Assembly: GCF_017515565.1 (NCBI RefSeq)
Contig: NZ_JAFWFN010000025.1
Location: forward strand, 1 to 64,000
Reading direction: 5' to 3'
Source: Halomonas sp.
GTDB lineage: Bacteria > Pseudomonadota > Gammaproteobacteria > Pseudomonadales > Halomonadaceae
Length of the DNA: 64,000 nt
Below are positions 40,461 through 50,130 of the stretch, one piece after another. The notes beneath the pieces were generated by a model that had not been told where the DNA came from, made no database searches, and was given only the letters and a program-made list of their open reading frames with translations. The first letter of the stretch is position 1. The number at the start of each line of letters is the position of its first letter. Made by a program: the position numbers and the translations under genes.

Positions 40461-40471
40461 CATTTCCATTA

Positions 40472-40504
40472 AAGGGTGTGCTCAGCACACCCTCCCAAAT
40501 TTTG
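40472..40504 (+). terminator. Probable rnpB terminator
   Basis: AGGGTGTG and CACACCCT form a stem around CTCAG shortly after the RNA 3' end, followed by CCCAAATTTT. The T tract is displaced by several bases, so it is not a textbook terminator. Read-through into rsmH is possible. Confidence 0.5.
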
Positions 40505-40516
40505 TGTGAGAGTAAC

Positions 40517-41473
40517 ATGCCTTCTCCTGACGCTGACCAGGTCGCTCCTAGCTTTCGCCATACCAGCGTGTTGTTAGAAGGGGCAGTTGATGCGCTAGTC
40601 CACGACCCCGACGGTATCTATATAGATGGCACTTTTGGTCGCGGTGGGCACTCTCGCGTTATTCTTTCGCGGTTAAGCGAGCAGGGGCGCTTAATGGCCA
40701 TGGATCGTGATCCCCAGGCCATTGCTGCTGCCGCTGATATTGATGATTCCCGCTTTCAAATCACCCAGCGTGAGTTTTCGCGTTTGGCTGAGTTTGCCCA
40801 AGAACAAGGGCTGCACGGCAAGTTGTCGGGCGTACTGCTGGATGTGGGGGTCTCATCGCCGCAACTGGATGATCCGGAACGTGGTTTCAGCTTTATGCGC
40901 AACGGCCCGCTGGATATGCGCATGGACCCTACCAAAGGGCAGAGTGCCGCTGAGTTTTTAGCCCGTGCCCGCGAAGCCGATATAGCCCATGTCTTTAAAA
41001 CGTTTGGCGAAGAGCGCTACGCCAAACGTTTAGCCCGTGCGGTGGTTACGCGCCGGAGCGAAACGCCGTTTACCCACACCGTGGATTTAGCTGAGGTGCT
41101 TAAAACCGCCCATCCAGCCTGGGAAAAGGGCCGGCATCCTGCGACCAAAGCGTTTCAAGGCCTGCGTATTTATCTAAACGGCGAGTTAGAACAGCTTGAT
41201 GCGGCCCTTGATGCGGCGCTTGAAGCGCTAGCTCCTGGCGGACACTTGGTAGTGATTAGTTTTCACTCTTTAGAAGATCGTCGGGTTAAGCGGTTTATTC
41301 GCCACCATGTGCGGGGAGATACTCATTTGCCCCGAGGAGTCCCCATTCGCGATGACCAGTTAAATCGCCGTCTTGAGGCGCTAGGCAAAGGCGTAAGGCC
41401 AAGTGATGCTGAGGTGGATGCTAATCCTCGAGCACGTAGCGCTGTGATGCGAGCCGCCCGCAAACGAATGTGA
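40517..41473 (+). CDS. rsmH: RsmH (MraW), 16S rRNA N4-methyltransferase (C1402)
   Basis: SAM-dependent enzyme that methylates N4 of C1402 in 16S rRNA; the first gene of this division/cell-wall cluster. The ATG at 40517 gives 318 residues (E. coli 313). The SAM-binding motif is [11 protein letters not shown], and [21 protein letters not shown] is the family signature. No mraZ precedes it, unlike E. coli and Pseudomonas. It overlaps or abuts ftsL at its 3' end. Confidence 0.97.
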   Translation: MPSPDADQVAPSFRHTSVLLEGAVDALVHDPDGIYIDGTFGRGGHSRVILSRLSEQGRLMAMDRDPQAIAAAADIDDSRFQITQREFSRLAEFAQEQGLHGKLSGVLLDVGVSSPQLDDPERGFSFMRNGPLDMRMDPTKGQSAAEFLARAREADIAHVFKTFGEERYAKRLARAVVTRRSETPFTHTVDLAEVLKTAHPAWEKGRHPATKAFQGLRIYLNGELEQLDAALDAALEALAPGGHLVVISFHSLEDRRVKRFIRHHVRGDTHLPRGVPIRDDQLNRRLEALGKGVRPSDAEVDANPRARSAVMRAARKRM

Positions 41474-41487
41474 TCACGGATGAATTC

Positions 41488-41823
41488 ATGAGCATGGATC
41501 GGATTCAGCATTGGGTCTCAACGTTACGCACTGAATGGCCATTCAAGCTGCGTATGCGCTTGTGGCCACTTGTTATCGGCGTGCTGTTCTTATGCTGCAT
41601 GGCGACAGGGTTGGCTGTCGTTGCTACCACACACATGACGAGGGTTCAGTTTGCTCAACTTCAACAGCTGGAGCAGGAAAAAAACCAGCTGCAAACGGAG
41701 TGGGGGCAGCTGTTGCTTGAAGAGGGCGCTTGGTCAACTCCAGCGCGGATCGAACAAATTGCCACGGAACGGCTAGATATGCGTATTCCCGATGTAAATG
41801 ATGTCGAGGTCATCCGGCCATGA
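41488..41823 (+). CDS. ftsL: FtsL division protein
   Basis: Small bitopic septal protein that forms the FtsQLB complex and helps activate FtsWI. One membrane segment is near residues 25-47 (PLVIGVLFLCCMATGLAVVA), followed by a leucine-zipper-like periplasmic helix (QLQQLEQEKNQLQTEW). I placed the start at the ATG at 41488 (111 residues) after a GGAT site; a GTG at 41470 overlapping the rsmH stop is also in frame. It overlaps ftsI by four bases. Confidence 0.9.
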   Translation: MSMDRIQHWVSTLRTEWPFKLRMRLWPLVIGVLFLCCMATGLAVVATTHMTRVQFAQLQQLEQEKNQLQTEWGQLLLEEGAWSTPARIEQIATERLDMRIPDVNDVEVIRP

Positions 41824-43526
41824 ATCGGCAGCGGCGGGGTGGGATGTCCCGGCAACTGCCGGTTGCGCCTCCACTGGCTGGCGGGCGCTTTCTATTTATA
41901 TTGATTATCGTGATTTTGGCGTCGAGTATCCTGATCGGGCGAATCACGCTCCTGCAAGTTATCGACCGTCCTTTTCTTCAGAGTCAGGGGGATGCACGCA
42001 CCCTGCGCCATGAGGCAATTCCTTCCCACCGGGGTATGATTACCGACCGCAACGGCGAGCCCTTGGCTATCTCGACGCCCGTCGTCACGCTCTGGGCTAA
42101 CCCCCAAGAACTTCCCAGTGATGGCATTCAGCGCTTTATGCTGGCCCAAGCGCTAGGGTGGACGCCGGATGACTTTGAGTCTCGGGTAGCACGATTTAGC
42201 AGCCGAGAGTTTATGTATCTGCGTCGCCAAATGACGCCAGAAGCGGCACAGCGCATTCTTGATCTGCGAACGCCAGGGGTTTATCCCCAACGTGAATATA
42301 AGCGCTACTACCCCGCCGGCGAAGTGGCCGCTCAAGTGTTGGGTGTTACCAATGTAGATGACGTTGGTCAGGAGGGTTTAGAGCTTGCCTATCAGCCTTA
42401 TTTAGCTGGGCATCCTGGTCAGCGTCGTGTGATAAAAGACCGGCGAGGGCGGCTGGTGCGTGAGCTTGGGGTGATTCGTGACGCCCAGCCAGGTGGTGAG
42501 CTAACGCTCGCGATTGATCAGCGCATCCAGTATATGGCGTATCGTGAGTTGCGTGCTGCTGTAGCCGAACATGAGGCGGACGGTGGTGTGCTGGTGATGC
42601 TTGATGCCCGCACAGGTGAAGTGTTGGCGATGGCGAATTTGCCTTCTTACAACCCTAACAATCGGGCAGGACTAGACCCCCGAGGTTTGCGGAACCAAGC
42701 GTTAGTAGACGTGTTCGAACCCGGCTCGGTTATGAAGCCGCTAGCGATGGCGGCTATTCTGGAAAGCGGCCTAGTTGACCGAGATGTGGTCGTTGATACC
42801 TCGCCGGGTTGGATGCGAATCGACCAGTTTACCATCCGCGATTTTCGTAACTACGGCGACTTGGATTTGGCTGGGATTTTAGAGAAATCGTCCAATATTG
42901 GTATGTCTCGTTTGGCGCTGCAAATGAGCGATACGGCCATTTGGGAAAAATATAATCAGCTAGGCTTGGGGCAAAGCCCCGGTACGGGCTTTCCAGGCGA
43001 GTCGACGGGAAGCTTGCCCGCGCCGGTTCGTTGGTCGCGTAGCGAGCGGGCCGCATTATCCTATGGCTACGGTCTTTCGACATCAGCACTACAGCTAGCC
43101 AGCGCCTATACCGCCTTGGCGAATGGTGGAGAGCGTTTGCCGCCTTCATTGTTAAGGCTGTCAGAGCCTCCCCAAGGAATTCCTGCTATCTCACCTAGTG
43201 TTGCTAATGACCTTTTAGACCTTTTAGAGACGTCGGTAGGTGCCTACTCGGGCGGCCGTCGCGCACGGGTTGAAGGGTATCGTGTGGGCGGCAAAACCGG
43301 CACGGTGCGTAAAACGGGTCAGCAGGGCTATATTGCCGATGCCTATCGCAGTGTTTTTGCAGGCATTGCGCCTATCTCAGACCCGCGTATTGTTACCGTG
43401 GTTATGATCGATCATCCCAAGGCAGGTGATTTTTACGGTGGTGCGGTGGCTGCGCCGGTATTTTCAAGTGTAACGGGCAATGCGTTGCGGTTACTGGACG
43501 TACCGCCTGATCATGAGGTCGAATAG
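41820..43526 (+). CDS. ftsI: FtsI (PBP3), septal peptidoglycan transpeptidase
   Basis: Class B penicillin-binding protein that crosslinks septal peptidoglycan with FtsW. A membrane anchor lies near residues 22-45 (GRFLFILIIVILASSILI). A pedestal domain precedes the transpeptidase domain with SVMK (in EPGSVMKPLAMAA), SSN (in EKSSNIGMSR) and KTG (in GGKTGTVRKTG). The 568 residues are normal. The ATG overlaps the ftsL stop, and murE follows after 16 bases with a strong site. Confidence 0.96.
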   Translation: MNRQRRGGMSRQLPVAPPLAGGRFLFILIIVILASSILIGRITLLQVIDRPFLQSQGDARTLRHEAIPSHRGMITDRNGEPLAISTPVVTLWANPQELPSDGIQRFMLAQALGWTPDDFESRVARFSSREFMYLRRQMTPEAAQRILDLRTPGVYPQREYKRYYPAGEVAAQVLGVTNVDDVGQEGLELAYQPYLAGHPGQRRVIKDRRGRLVRELGVIRDAQPGGELTLAIDQRIQYMAYRELRAAVAEHEADGGVLVMLDARTGEVLAMANLPSYNPNNRAGLDPRGLRNQALVDVFEPGSVMKPLAMAAILESGLVDRDVVVDTSPGWMRIDQFTIRDFRNYGDLDLAGILEKSSNIGMSRLALQMSDTAIWEKYNQLGLGQSPGTGFPGESTGSLPAPVRWSRSERAALSYGYGLSTSALQLASAYTALANGGERLPPSLLRLSEPPQGIPAISPSVANDLLDLLETSVGAYSGGRRARVEGYRVGGKTGTVRKTGQQGYIADAYRSVFAGIAPISDPRIVTVVMIDHPKAGDFYGGAVAAPVFSSVTGNALRLLDVPPDHEVE

Positions 43527-43542
43527 TGTTGAAGGAGATTGC

Positions 43543-45057
43543 ATGACGTTGCGCCCAAACAATTTATGGCGGGCATTAAAACAGGTGTGGCCGAGTGCCG
43601 TACTGCCTGACATAGAGGCACGATTGCCTAAAAAATTTCATTTAATAACGGATTCCCGAAAGCTGGAAGCCGGTGATGTGTTTGTGGCAGTGCCGGGAAG
43701 CCAGCAGGATGGTCGAGCATTTATTGAGCATGCGCTTGAGTCCGGCGCATCGCTAGTATTGGCGCACACCAAGCAGAGCAGCGTCACCTTAGAGGGTCGC
43801 GTGCTCTACTTGCCGCATCTCTCTTTGCGCCTTGGTGAGTTAGGCAAGGCACTGTTTGAAGTGCCTAACGATTTACAAGTCATTGCGGTGACTGGCACTA
43901 ACGGTAAAAGCTCGGCAACTCATTATATTGCTGCCTTGAGCGAATTGTTAAACACGCCCGCAGGGGTTATCGGCACTTTAGGGGTGGGTCGCCCTGGACA
44001 ATTAGCAGAGAGCGGGCTTACGACGCCTGGTCCTTTGGCGCTACAACACACCTTAGGTGAGTTAGCTAGGCAAGGGGCGAAGCGCGTTGCGCTTGAAGCT
44101 TCCTCCCATGCATTGGATCAATATCGATTAGAGGCGGTTGATGTTGATGTAGGCGTTTTTACCAATCTAACCCGCGATCACCTGGATTATCACGGCAGTA
44201 TGGCAGCGTATGCCGCAGCCAAAGCCAAGCTTTTTCGCCGCGCCGAACTAACGCTTGCCGTGGTAAACGCAGATGATCCTTTAGCACGCCTGATGCTAGC
44301 AGGGTGCGAGAGTAACGTGCGTGTGCTGGCTGTGGGACGTGATGAGGCGGTGACGCTACGTGTACTTGATTGGCATCCCCATGAGCAGGGGCAGCAAGCG
44401 CTCATTGCTACGCCTGAGGGTGAAAAGGCTCTTGATCTCAGTCTCATGGGGCGCTTCAACTTAGACAACGTGCTGCTGGCAATTGCTGTGCTCTATGGCT
44501 TAGGGGAGTCGCTTGATCGTTTGTTTGAAGTGGCGTCAACGCTCGCGCCAGTACCAGGGCGAATGGAACTCTATCGAGCAGCCAGCGGGCCAAGTGTTGT
44601 GGTCGACTATGCCCACACCCCCGATGCCCTTCACAATGCACTGGACGCACTTAAAGCGCACCTAGGCGGAAGCGAAGGCAAGTTGTGGTGTCTTTTTGGC
44701 TGCGGCGGCGATCGTGATACGGGCAAGCGTGCTGAAATGGCCGCGGTTGCCGAGCGCATCGCAGATCATATTGTAATCACCGACGATAATCCCCGCTTTG
44801 AGTCTGCCGAGGAAATTCGCCGCCAAATTATTATGGGTCTCCAGCCGGATACCCCTTTTACCGAGCAAGGTGATCGCCGCGCAGCTATTGACCATGTGAT
44901 TCAGCAGGCAGGCCCGCAGGATGTGGTGCTGTTAGCAGGCAAAGGCCACGAGGCTTATCAGGAAGTAGCGGGAGTTCGCCATGCTTACCAAGATAAAGAG
45001 CAGGTGCTAAAAGCTTTAGCGTTAAAAGATTTAGCGCCCAAAGGTGCTGGGCAGTGA
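43543..45057 (+). CDS. murE: MurE, UDP-MurNAc-dipeptide:meso-DAP ligase
   Basis: Cytoplasmic ligase that adds the third amino acid of the stem peptide. The ATP loop is GTNGKSS, and the DNPR motif (ITDDNPRFESAEEI) marks meso-diaminopimelate as the substrate. I chose the ATG at 43543, which has a GAAGGAG site and gives 504 residues; an upstream in-frame start lies inside ftsI. It overlaps murF by four bases (GTGA). Confidence 0.96.
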   Translation: MTLRPNNLWRALKQVWPSAVLPDIEARLPKKFHLITDSRKLEAGDVFVAVPGSQQDGRAFIEHALESGASLVLAHTKQSSVTLEGRVLYLPHLSLRLGELGKALFEVPNDLQVIAVTGTNGKSSATHYIAALSELLNTPAGVIGTLGVGRPGQLAESGLTTPGPLALQHTLGELARQGAKRVALEASSHALDQYRLEAVDVDVGVFTNLTRDHLDYHGSMAAYAAAKAKLFRRAELTLAVVNADDPLARLMLAGCESNVRVLAVGRDEAVTLRVLDWHPHEQGQQALIATPEGEKALDLSLMGRFNLDNVLLAIAVLYGLGESLDRLFEVASTLAPVPGRMELYRAASGPSVVVDYAHTPDALHNALDALKAHLGGSEGKLWCLFGCGGDRDTGKRAEMAAVAERIADHIVITDDNPRFESAEEIRRQIIMGLQPDTPFTEQGDRRAAIDHVIQQAGPQDVVLLAGKGHEAYQEVAGVRHAYQDKEQVLKALALKDLAPKGAGQ

Positions 45058-46403
45058 GTTGGACGCTGGGGGATGTTGCGGCGGCACTCAATCTTTTACC
45101 GCCATCGTTGCCCGAGCTACCGTTAACCGCGGTGGTGACGGATACTCGCCAGATCGTGCCGGGCTGTTTGTTTGTCGCACTCAAAGGGCCACGTTTTGAC
45201 GGTCATGAGTTTCTTGAGCAAGCGTACGCGCAGGGCGCGGCGGCCGCGCTAGTAGAACAAACGACGAGTAACGCTTTACCGCAATTAGTGTGTGCTGATA
45301 CCCGCTTGGGGCTAGGTCTGCTGGCGCGGGCATGGCGTCATCGCTATAAGCTGCCTATCGTCGCGGTGACGGGTAACAGTGGTAAAACGACCGTCAAAGA
45401 GATGGCCGCTGCTCTGTTAGCACCTCTGGGCGAAGTGCTGGCAACAGAGGGCAACTTAAATAACGATTTTGGTGTGCCGTTGACGCTATTGCGGCTTACC
45501 CCGGCCCACCAGGCGGCGGTTGTGGAGCTTGGGGCGAACCATCTAGGTGAAATTGCCTGGACCAGCCAGCTAACGGCGCCTGATGTTGCCATTATTACCA
45601 ATGTGACCGGAGCGCATGTAGGCGAATTTGGCGGTATGGGCCAGATTGCCCAGGCGAAAAGTGAAGTTTTATCGGGCTTAAGCGCCAACGGCGTGGCAGT
45701 GCTCAATAGAGAAGATCGCTATTTCGCTTTTTGGTCAGCTTGTGCTGCCCCGCGCCGAGTTATCAGCTACGGCTGGGACAGTCAGGCAGATGTGTATGCC
45801 GATGCCCTTTCCTGTGACCCACAGGGACGGTATGCTTTCACGCTTGTTTATCAAGGGCAGGCGCTTGGTAATGTCTGTTTGCCGCTGATGGGTAAACACA
45901 ATGTTAGCAATGCCCTAGCTGCCGCTGCTGCGGCACTTATGGTTGGCGTGGCGCCAGAAAAAGTGGTGTTGGGCCTGTCGCACTTGCCCTGCCTGCCAGG
46001 GCGCTTAAGCCGTGTGCCGGGTTTACGCAACGCCACGCTTCTAGATGACACGTACAACGCCAACCCAGGTGCGGTGAAAGCGGCATTAGAGACGCTGGCA
46101 AGCTTTCCTGCTCCGCGTTGGTGTGCTCTGGGGGCGATGGGGGAGCTTGGGCAGGCGTCTGAAACACTGCATGCTGAGATTGGCCGTTTTGCTGCCTCGC
46201 TTGGCATCGAAACGCTGCTGACGTACGGCGATGCCGCGCGCTCAGCCAGTAACGCCTTTGGTCGCGGGCTGCATTTTGACGACCACGAGACGCTTGTGCG
46301 TCATATTATTAATACGTTGCCGCCTGACACCACGCTGCTGGTGAAAGGGTCGCGGAGCGCGGGCATGGAAAATGTCATCGCCGCGCTGCGTTCGGATAAA
46401 TAA
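45054..46403 (+). CDS. murF: MurF, D-Ala-D-Ala adding ligase
   Basis: Adds D-alanyl-D-alanine to UDP-MurNAc-tripeptide, completing the pentapeptide. The ATP loop is GNSGKTTVKEM; LDDTYNANPGAVKAALETL is a MurF signature. The GTG start overlaps the murE stop by four bases. The 449-residue length is typical. mraY follows after 14 bases. Confidence 0.96.
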   Translation: MSWTLGDVAAALNLLPPSLPELPLTAVVTDTRQIVPGCLFVALKGPRFDGHEFLEQAYAQGAAAALVEQTTSNALPQLVCADTRLGLGLLARAWRHRYKLPIVAVTGNSGKTTVKEMAAALLAPLGEVLATEGNLNNDFGVPLTLLRLTPAHQAAVVELGANHLGEIAWTSQLTAPDVAIITNVTGAHVGEFGGMGQIAQAKSEVLSGLSANGVAVLNREDRYFAFWSACAAPRRVISYGWDSQADVYADALSCDPQGRYAFTLVYQGQALGNVCLPLMGKHNVSNALAAAAAALMVGVAPEKVVLGLSHLPCLPGRLSRVPGLRNATLLDDTYNANPGAVKAALETLASFPAPRWCALGAMGELGQASETLHAEIGRFAASLGIETLLTYGDAARSASNAFGRGLHFDDHETLVRHIINTLPPDTTLLVKGSRSAGMENVIAALRSDK

Positions 46404-46417
46404 GGTAAACGCCGTTC

Positions 46418-47500
46418 ATGTTACTTCACCTGGCGAATTTTTTAGCCCAATATCAAACTGCTTTTCAGGTTTTTAACTACCTTACGTTACGCGTTATTTT
46501 GGCCGCATTGACTTCCTTGATGCTTTGCTTATGGCTAGGGCCGTGGGTCATTCGACGATTAGTAGAAGGTCAGATCGGGCAAGCGGTTCGCGATGATGGT
46601 CCACAGTCGCATCTTTCTAAGGCAGGTACGCCCACCATGGGCGGTGCCATGATTTTGCTTGCTATCGCGATCAGCACACTAATGTGGGGAGATTTAACCA
46701 ACCATTATGTTTGGGTGGTATTGGCAGTAACCCTGGGATTCGGTGCGATTGGTTGGGTGGACGACTACCGTAAAGTGGTTGAGAAAAACCCCAGAGGCCT
46801 TCCTGCGCGGTGGAAATATTTTTGGCAATCGGTAGTTGGCTTAGGCGCTGCTATCGTGCTTTACGTCACGGCGTCAACGCCAGTGGAAACCAGTCTGTTA
46901 GTGCCCCTATTTAAAGATGTTGCCCTACCTCTGGGTGTGTTCTACATCGTGCTGACCTACTTTGTAATTGTGGGTAGCTCTAATGCAGTTAACCTGACAG
47001 ACGGCCTAGATGGCCTGGCCATTATGCCAACCGTGCTGGTGGCCATGGGGCTTGCCGTGTTTGCCTATGCCAGTGGTAATGCGGTATTTGCCAACTATCT
47101 TCATATTCCCTTTATTAACGGCACCGGTGAGCTGGCAATATTTTGTGCCACTATCGCAGGCGCAGGGTTAGGGTTCTTATGGTTTAACACCTATCCCGCC
47201 CAAGTATTTATGGGGGATGTTGGTGCACTAGCCCTTGGCGCAGCGTTGGGTGTCGTGGCGGTAATTGTTCGCCAAGAAATCATCTTGTTTATTATGGGTG
47301 GGATTTTTGTACTGGAAACGGTATCGGTCATTCTCCAGGTTGCTTCTTATAAAATGACGGGCAGGCGTATTTTCCGCATGGCGCCGCTGCATCACCACTA
47401 TGAGCTTAAAGGTTGGCCAGAACCTCGGGTTATTGTGCGCTTCTGGATTATCACCGTTGTGCTGGTACTGCTCGGTTTAGCCACGCTGAAAGTCCGTTGA
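46418..47500 (+). CDS. mraY: MraY, phospho-MurNAc-pentapeptide translocase
   Basis: Inner-membrane enzyme that transfers phospho-MurNAc-pentapeptide to undecaprenyl phosphate, making lipid I. The 360 residues (as in E. coli) form about ten membrane segments. The conserved substrate and Mg loops [42 protein letters not shown] and [14 protein letters not shown] are all present. Confidence 0.97.
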   Translation: MLLHLANFLAQYQTAFQVFNYLTLRVILAALTSLMLCLWLGPWVIRRLVEGQIGQAVRDDGPQSHLSKAGTPTMGGAMILLAIAISTLMWGDLTNHYVWVVLAVTLGFGAIGWVDDYRKVVEKNPRGLPARWKYFWQSVVGLGAAIVLYVTASTPVETSLLVPLFKDVALPLGVFYIVLTYFVIVGSSNAVNLTDGLDGLAIMPTVLVAMGLAVFAYASGNAVFANYLHIPFINGTGELAIFCATIAGAGLGFLWFNTYPAQVFMGDVGALALGAALGVVAVIVRQEIILFIMGGIFVLETVSVILQVASYKMTGRRIFRMAPLHHHYELKGWPEPRVIVRFWIITVVLVLLGLATLKVR

Positions 47501-47554
47501 TGAGTCGAGTAGCAACAGAGCGCTAATGGCGTGATGTGTAAAGGAGCCAGATCA

Positions 47555-48934
47555 ATGGTGCAAGTAGCACATGGAATGACCGTCGTGGTTGGCCTGGGAA
47601 TATCAGGGCGGGCTATCTGCCGCCATCTGGTGCGAAACAATACCCCGTTTATGGTGGCCGATACCCGTAAAACCCCACCGGGGTTGGATGACTTTTATGC
47701 TGCTCATCCAGGCATCACAGTGCACTGCGGCCCTTTAACCGCTATCGATTTTACTCATGTCCGTGAAGTAGTAATCAGCCCTGGGGTAGACCCCCGCACA
47801 CCTGGCCTTGAGGGGTTGTTGGCCCGCCGTAACGTAGCTACCGGTGAGCCAGTGTTGGTAGGTGAGATCGCCCTTTTTACCCGGGCTGTTAATGCCCCAA
47901 TCGCCGCGATTACTGGCTCTAATGCGAAATCTACGGTTACCACGCTGCTAGGCGAGATGGCGGCCTCCTCGGGTGTATATGCAGCGGTTGGAGGTAATTT
48001 AGGAACGCCTGCTCTGGACTTGTTGGCTGAACACCCTGATGCCGATCTCTATATTTTGGAGCTTTCCAGCTTTCAGTTGGAAACCACGCCCTATCTAGGC
48101 GCTGCCTCAGCAGCCTTTTTAAATATTTGTGAAGACCATTTGGATCGCCACGGTGATATGGCGGGCTATCAGGCCGCAAAACAGCGGATATTCTTAGGTG
48201 CGCAGCACGCCATTATCAATGCCGATGACCCCCTTACTTGGCCACAAGATGAAGTTGCAAGCCTTGAGCGCTTCACCTCAGCGCCACCGAAAGGAGATGA
48301 GTGGGGGTTAGTAAATATGGAGGGGCACGTCGTGCTCGTTCATGGGGATGAGCCATGGGTGCGCGCCGATGCACTAAAAGTTGCAGGTCAGCATAACTAT
48401 ATGAATGCTTTGGCCGCGTTGGCAATGGGCAGAGCGCTTGGCTTTAGCAAGCAGTCAATGTGTGAAGCGCTTTGTGCATTTAAAGGGTTAGCCCATCGCA
48501 GTGAGGTCGTGGCTGACATTAACGGGGTGACGTGGGTAAACGATTCAAAAGGCACGAACGTAGGCGCTACCCTTGCTGCGATCAACGGCATTAGCGCGAC
48601 GCTGACAGGAAAGCTGATTTTATTAGCGGGCGGTGTTGGCAAAGGCGCAGATTTTACACCACTGGCAGCGCCGCTAGCAGGGTGTTCCAGGGCGGTATTA
48701 CTGTTTGGTGAAGATGCGCCACGTTTATCTGCTGCGCTCTCTGCCTCTAATAACGTTCATCAGGTTAATAATTTGTTTCAGGCTATGGAGGCTGCTTGGC
48801 AATTAGCTCAGCCAGGCGATTGCGTGTTGCTTTCCCCCGCCTGTGCAAGTCTTGATCAATTTGCCAACTACCAGGAACGAGGCGATGCGTTTCGGAGCTG
48901 GCTAGTAGGCAAGCAGGTTGAGGTGAGTCCATGA
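47555..48934 (+). CDS. murD: MurD, UDP-MurNAc-L-Ala:D-Glu ligase
   Basis: Adds D-glutamate to UDP-MurNAc-L-alanine. The ATG at 47555 has an AAAGGAG site and gives 459 residues; the frame is open eight codons upstream without support. The ATP loop reads GSNAKSTVTTLLGE in place of the more usual GTNGKST. The N-terminal Rossmann motif VVVGLGISGRAICRHL and the VNDSKGTNVGAT segment are typical. It overlaps ftsW by four bases. Confidence 0.96.
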   Translation: MVQVAHGMTVVVGLGISGRAICRHLVRNNTPFMVADTRKTPPGLDDFYAAHPGITVHCGPLTAIDFTHVREVVISPGVDPRTPGLEGLLARRNVATGEPVLVGEIALFTRAVNAPIAAITGSNAKSTVTTLLGEMAASSGVYAAVGGNLGTPALDLLAEHPDADLYILELSSFQLETTPYLGAASAAFLNICEDHLDRHGDMAGYQAAKQRIFLGAQHAIINADDPLTWPQDEVASLERFTSAPPKGDEWGLVNMEGHVVLVHGDEPWVRADALKVAGQHNYMNALAALAMGRALGFSKQSMCEALCAFKGLAHRSEVVADINGVTWVNDSKGTNVGATLAAINGISATLTGKLILLAGGVGKGADFTPLAAPLAGCSRAVLLFGEDAPRLSAALSASNNVHQVNNLFQAMEAAWQLAQPGDCVLLSPACASLDQFANYQERGDAFRSWLVGKQVEVSP

Positions 48935-50112
48935 GTCGGCTAGAGCGTCTGCGTGAAGCGCTAACCACGCGTCACTACCCCTGCGATATTTGGCTAATAA
49001 TATCGGTCATTGGGCTGGCGGGGCTGGGGTGGGTCATGGTTAGCTCTGCTTCCATAGGCTTATTGGAAAACAGCTATTACTACTCTCGCCAGCACGGTAT
49101 TTTCTTAGTGATATCCATACTGGCATGCCTTGTTATGATCAGCGTGCCGCTGGAAGTTTGGCGCCAAAATGCGGCGCTACTATTGCTAGCCAGTATTTTT
49201 ATGCTTGTTTTGGTGCTTATTATCGGCCAAGAGGTCAATGGCAGTAAGCGCTGGATTTCATTGCCTGGGCCGCTGCCAAGCTTACAGGTTTCCGAGTTTG
49301 CCAAACTGGGTTTGATTTTTTATATGGCGGCGTTCATGTCGCACTTTACCTATGAACTTCGTCAGCGCGCTTTTAGTATGTGGCGCCCGTTAGCCGTCTT
49401 GGCAATACCGGCGGGGCTGCTGTTTTTGGCGCCTGACTTTGGTGGCATGGTGGTTTACACCGTCTGTGTTATTGGCATGCTAATGATGAGCGGCGCATCG
49501 CTGACACTGTTGTTGGGCAGTGGCGGTGTATTGGCATCAGGCGCTGTCATGATGGTGGTGATGGAGCCTTATCGTTTAGCCCGCTGGACAAGTTTTTTAG
49601 ACCCCTGGGCCGACCAGTTTGCCACTGGGTATCAGCTAACTCAGGCGCTAATTGCGTTTGGTCGAGGGCATGTTACCGGGACGGGTTTAGGTAATAGCGT
49701 TCAAAAGCTTCACTATTTGCCAGAAGCGCATACCGACTTTATTTTTGCCGTAGTCGCAGAAGAGTTGGGCATGATTGGTGCCATTATCGTTGTGCTACTG
49801 TTTACGGTCTTTATTACTCGGACGATGTGGATTGCACGCCGAGCAGAGCTGGCAGGTCATATGTTCGGTGCCTATGTTAGCTATGGCATCGGTTTTATTA
49901 TTGCTGCGCAAGCCTTTATTAACATGGCGGTGAGCGCTGGGTTACTACCCACCAAAGGCTTAACGCTTCCGCTGATTAGCTATGGCGGTTCAAGTTTATT
50001 GGTCACCGGCCTGATGGTGGGGTTGTTGCTTAGAGTGGATGCGGAAACACGTCATCGACCGCGCCGTACACCTACGCCTTACAGGCCTCGTCATGAACCA
50101 CGGTTATCGTAA
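48931..50112 (+). CDS. ftsW: FtsW, septal peptidoglycan polymerase
   Basis: SEDS-family glycosyltransferase that polymerises lipid II at the septum together with FtsI. The 393 residues contain about ten hydrophobic segments. Family signatures include NGSKRWISLPGPLPSLQVSEFAKL, APDFGGMVV, and the catalytic-loop/periplasmic region YLPEAHTDFIFAVVAEELG; the end carries ISYGGSSLLVTGLMVGLLL. The C-terminal tail is Pro/Arg rich. It overlaps the murD stop (ATGA). Confidence 0.96.
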   Translation: MSRLERLREALTTRHYPCDIWLIISVIGLAGLGWVMVSSASIGLLENSYYYSRQHGIFLVISILACLVMISVPLEVWRQNAALLLLASIFMLVLVLIIGQEVNGSKRWISLPGPLPSLQVSEFAKLGLIFYMAAFMSHFTYELRQRAFSMWRPLAVLAIPAGLLFLAPDFGGMVVYTVCVIGMLMMSGASLTLLLGSGGVLASGAVMMVVMEPYRLARWTSFLDPWADQFATGYQLTQALIAFGRGHVTGTGLGNSVQKLHYLPEAHTDFIFAVVAEELGMIGAIIVVLLFTVFITRTMWIARRAELAGHMFGAYVSYGIGFIIAAQAFINMAVSAGLLPTKGLTLPLISYGGSSLLVTGLMVGLLLRVDAETRHRPRRTPTPYRPRHEPRLS

Positions 50113-50130
50113 TTATTTAAGGAGTGGTGT

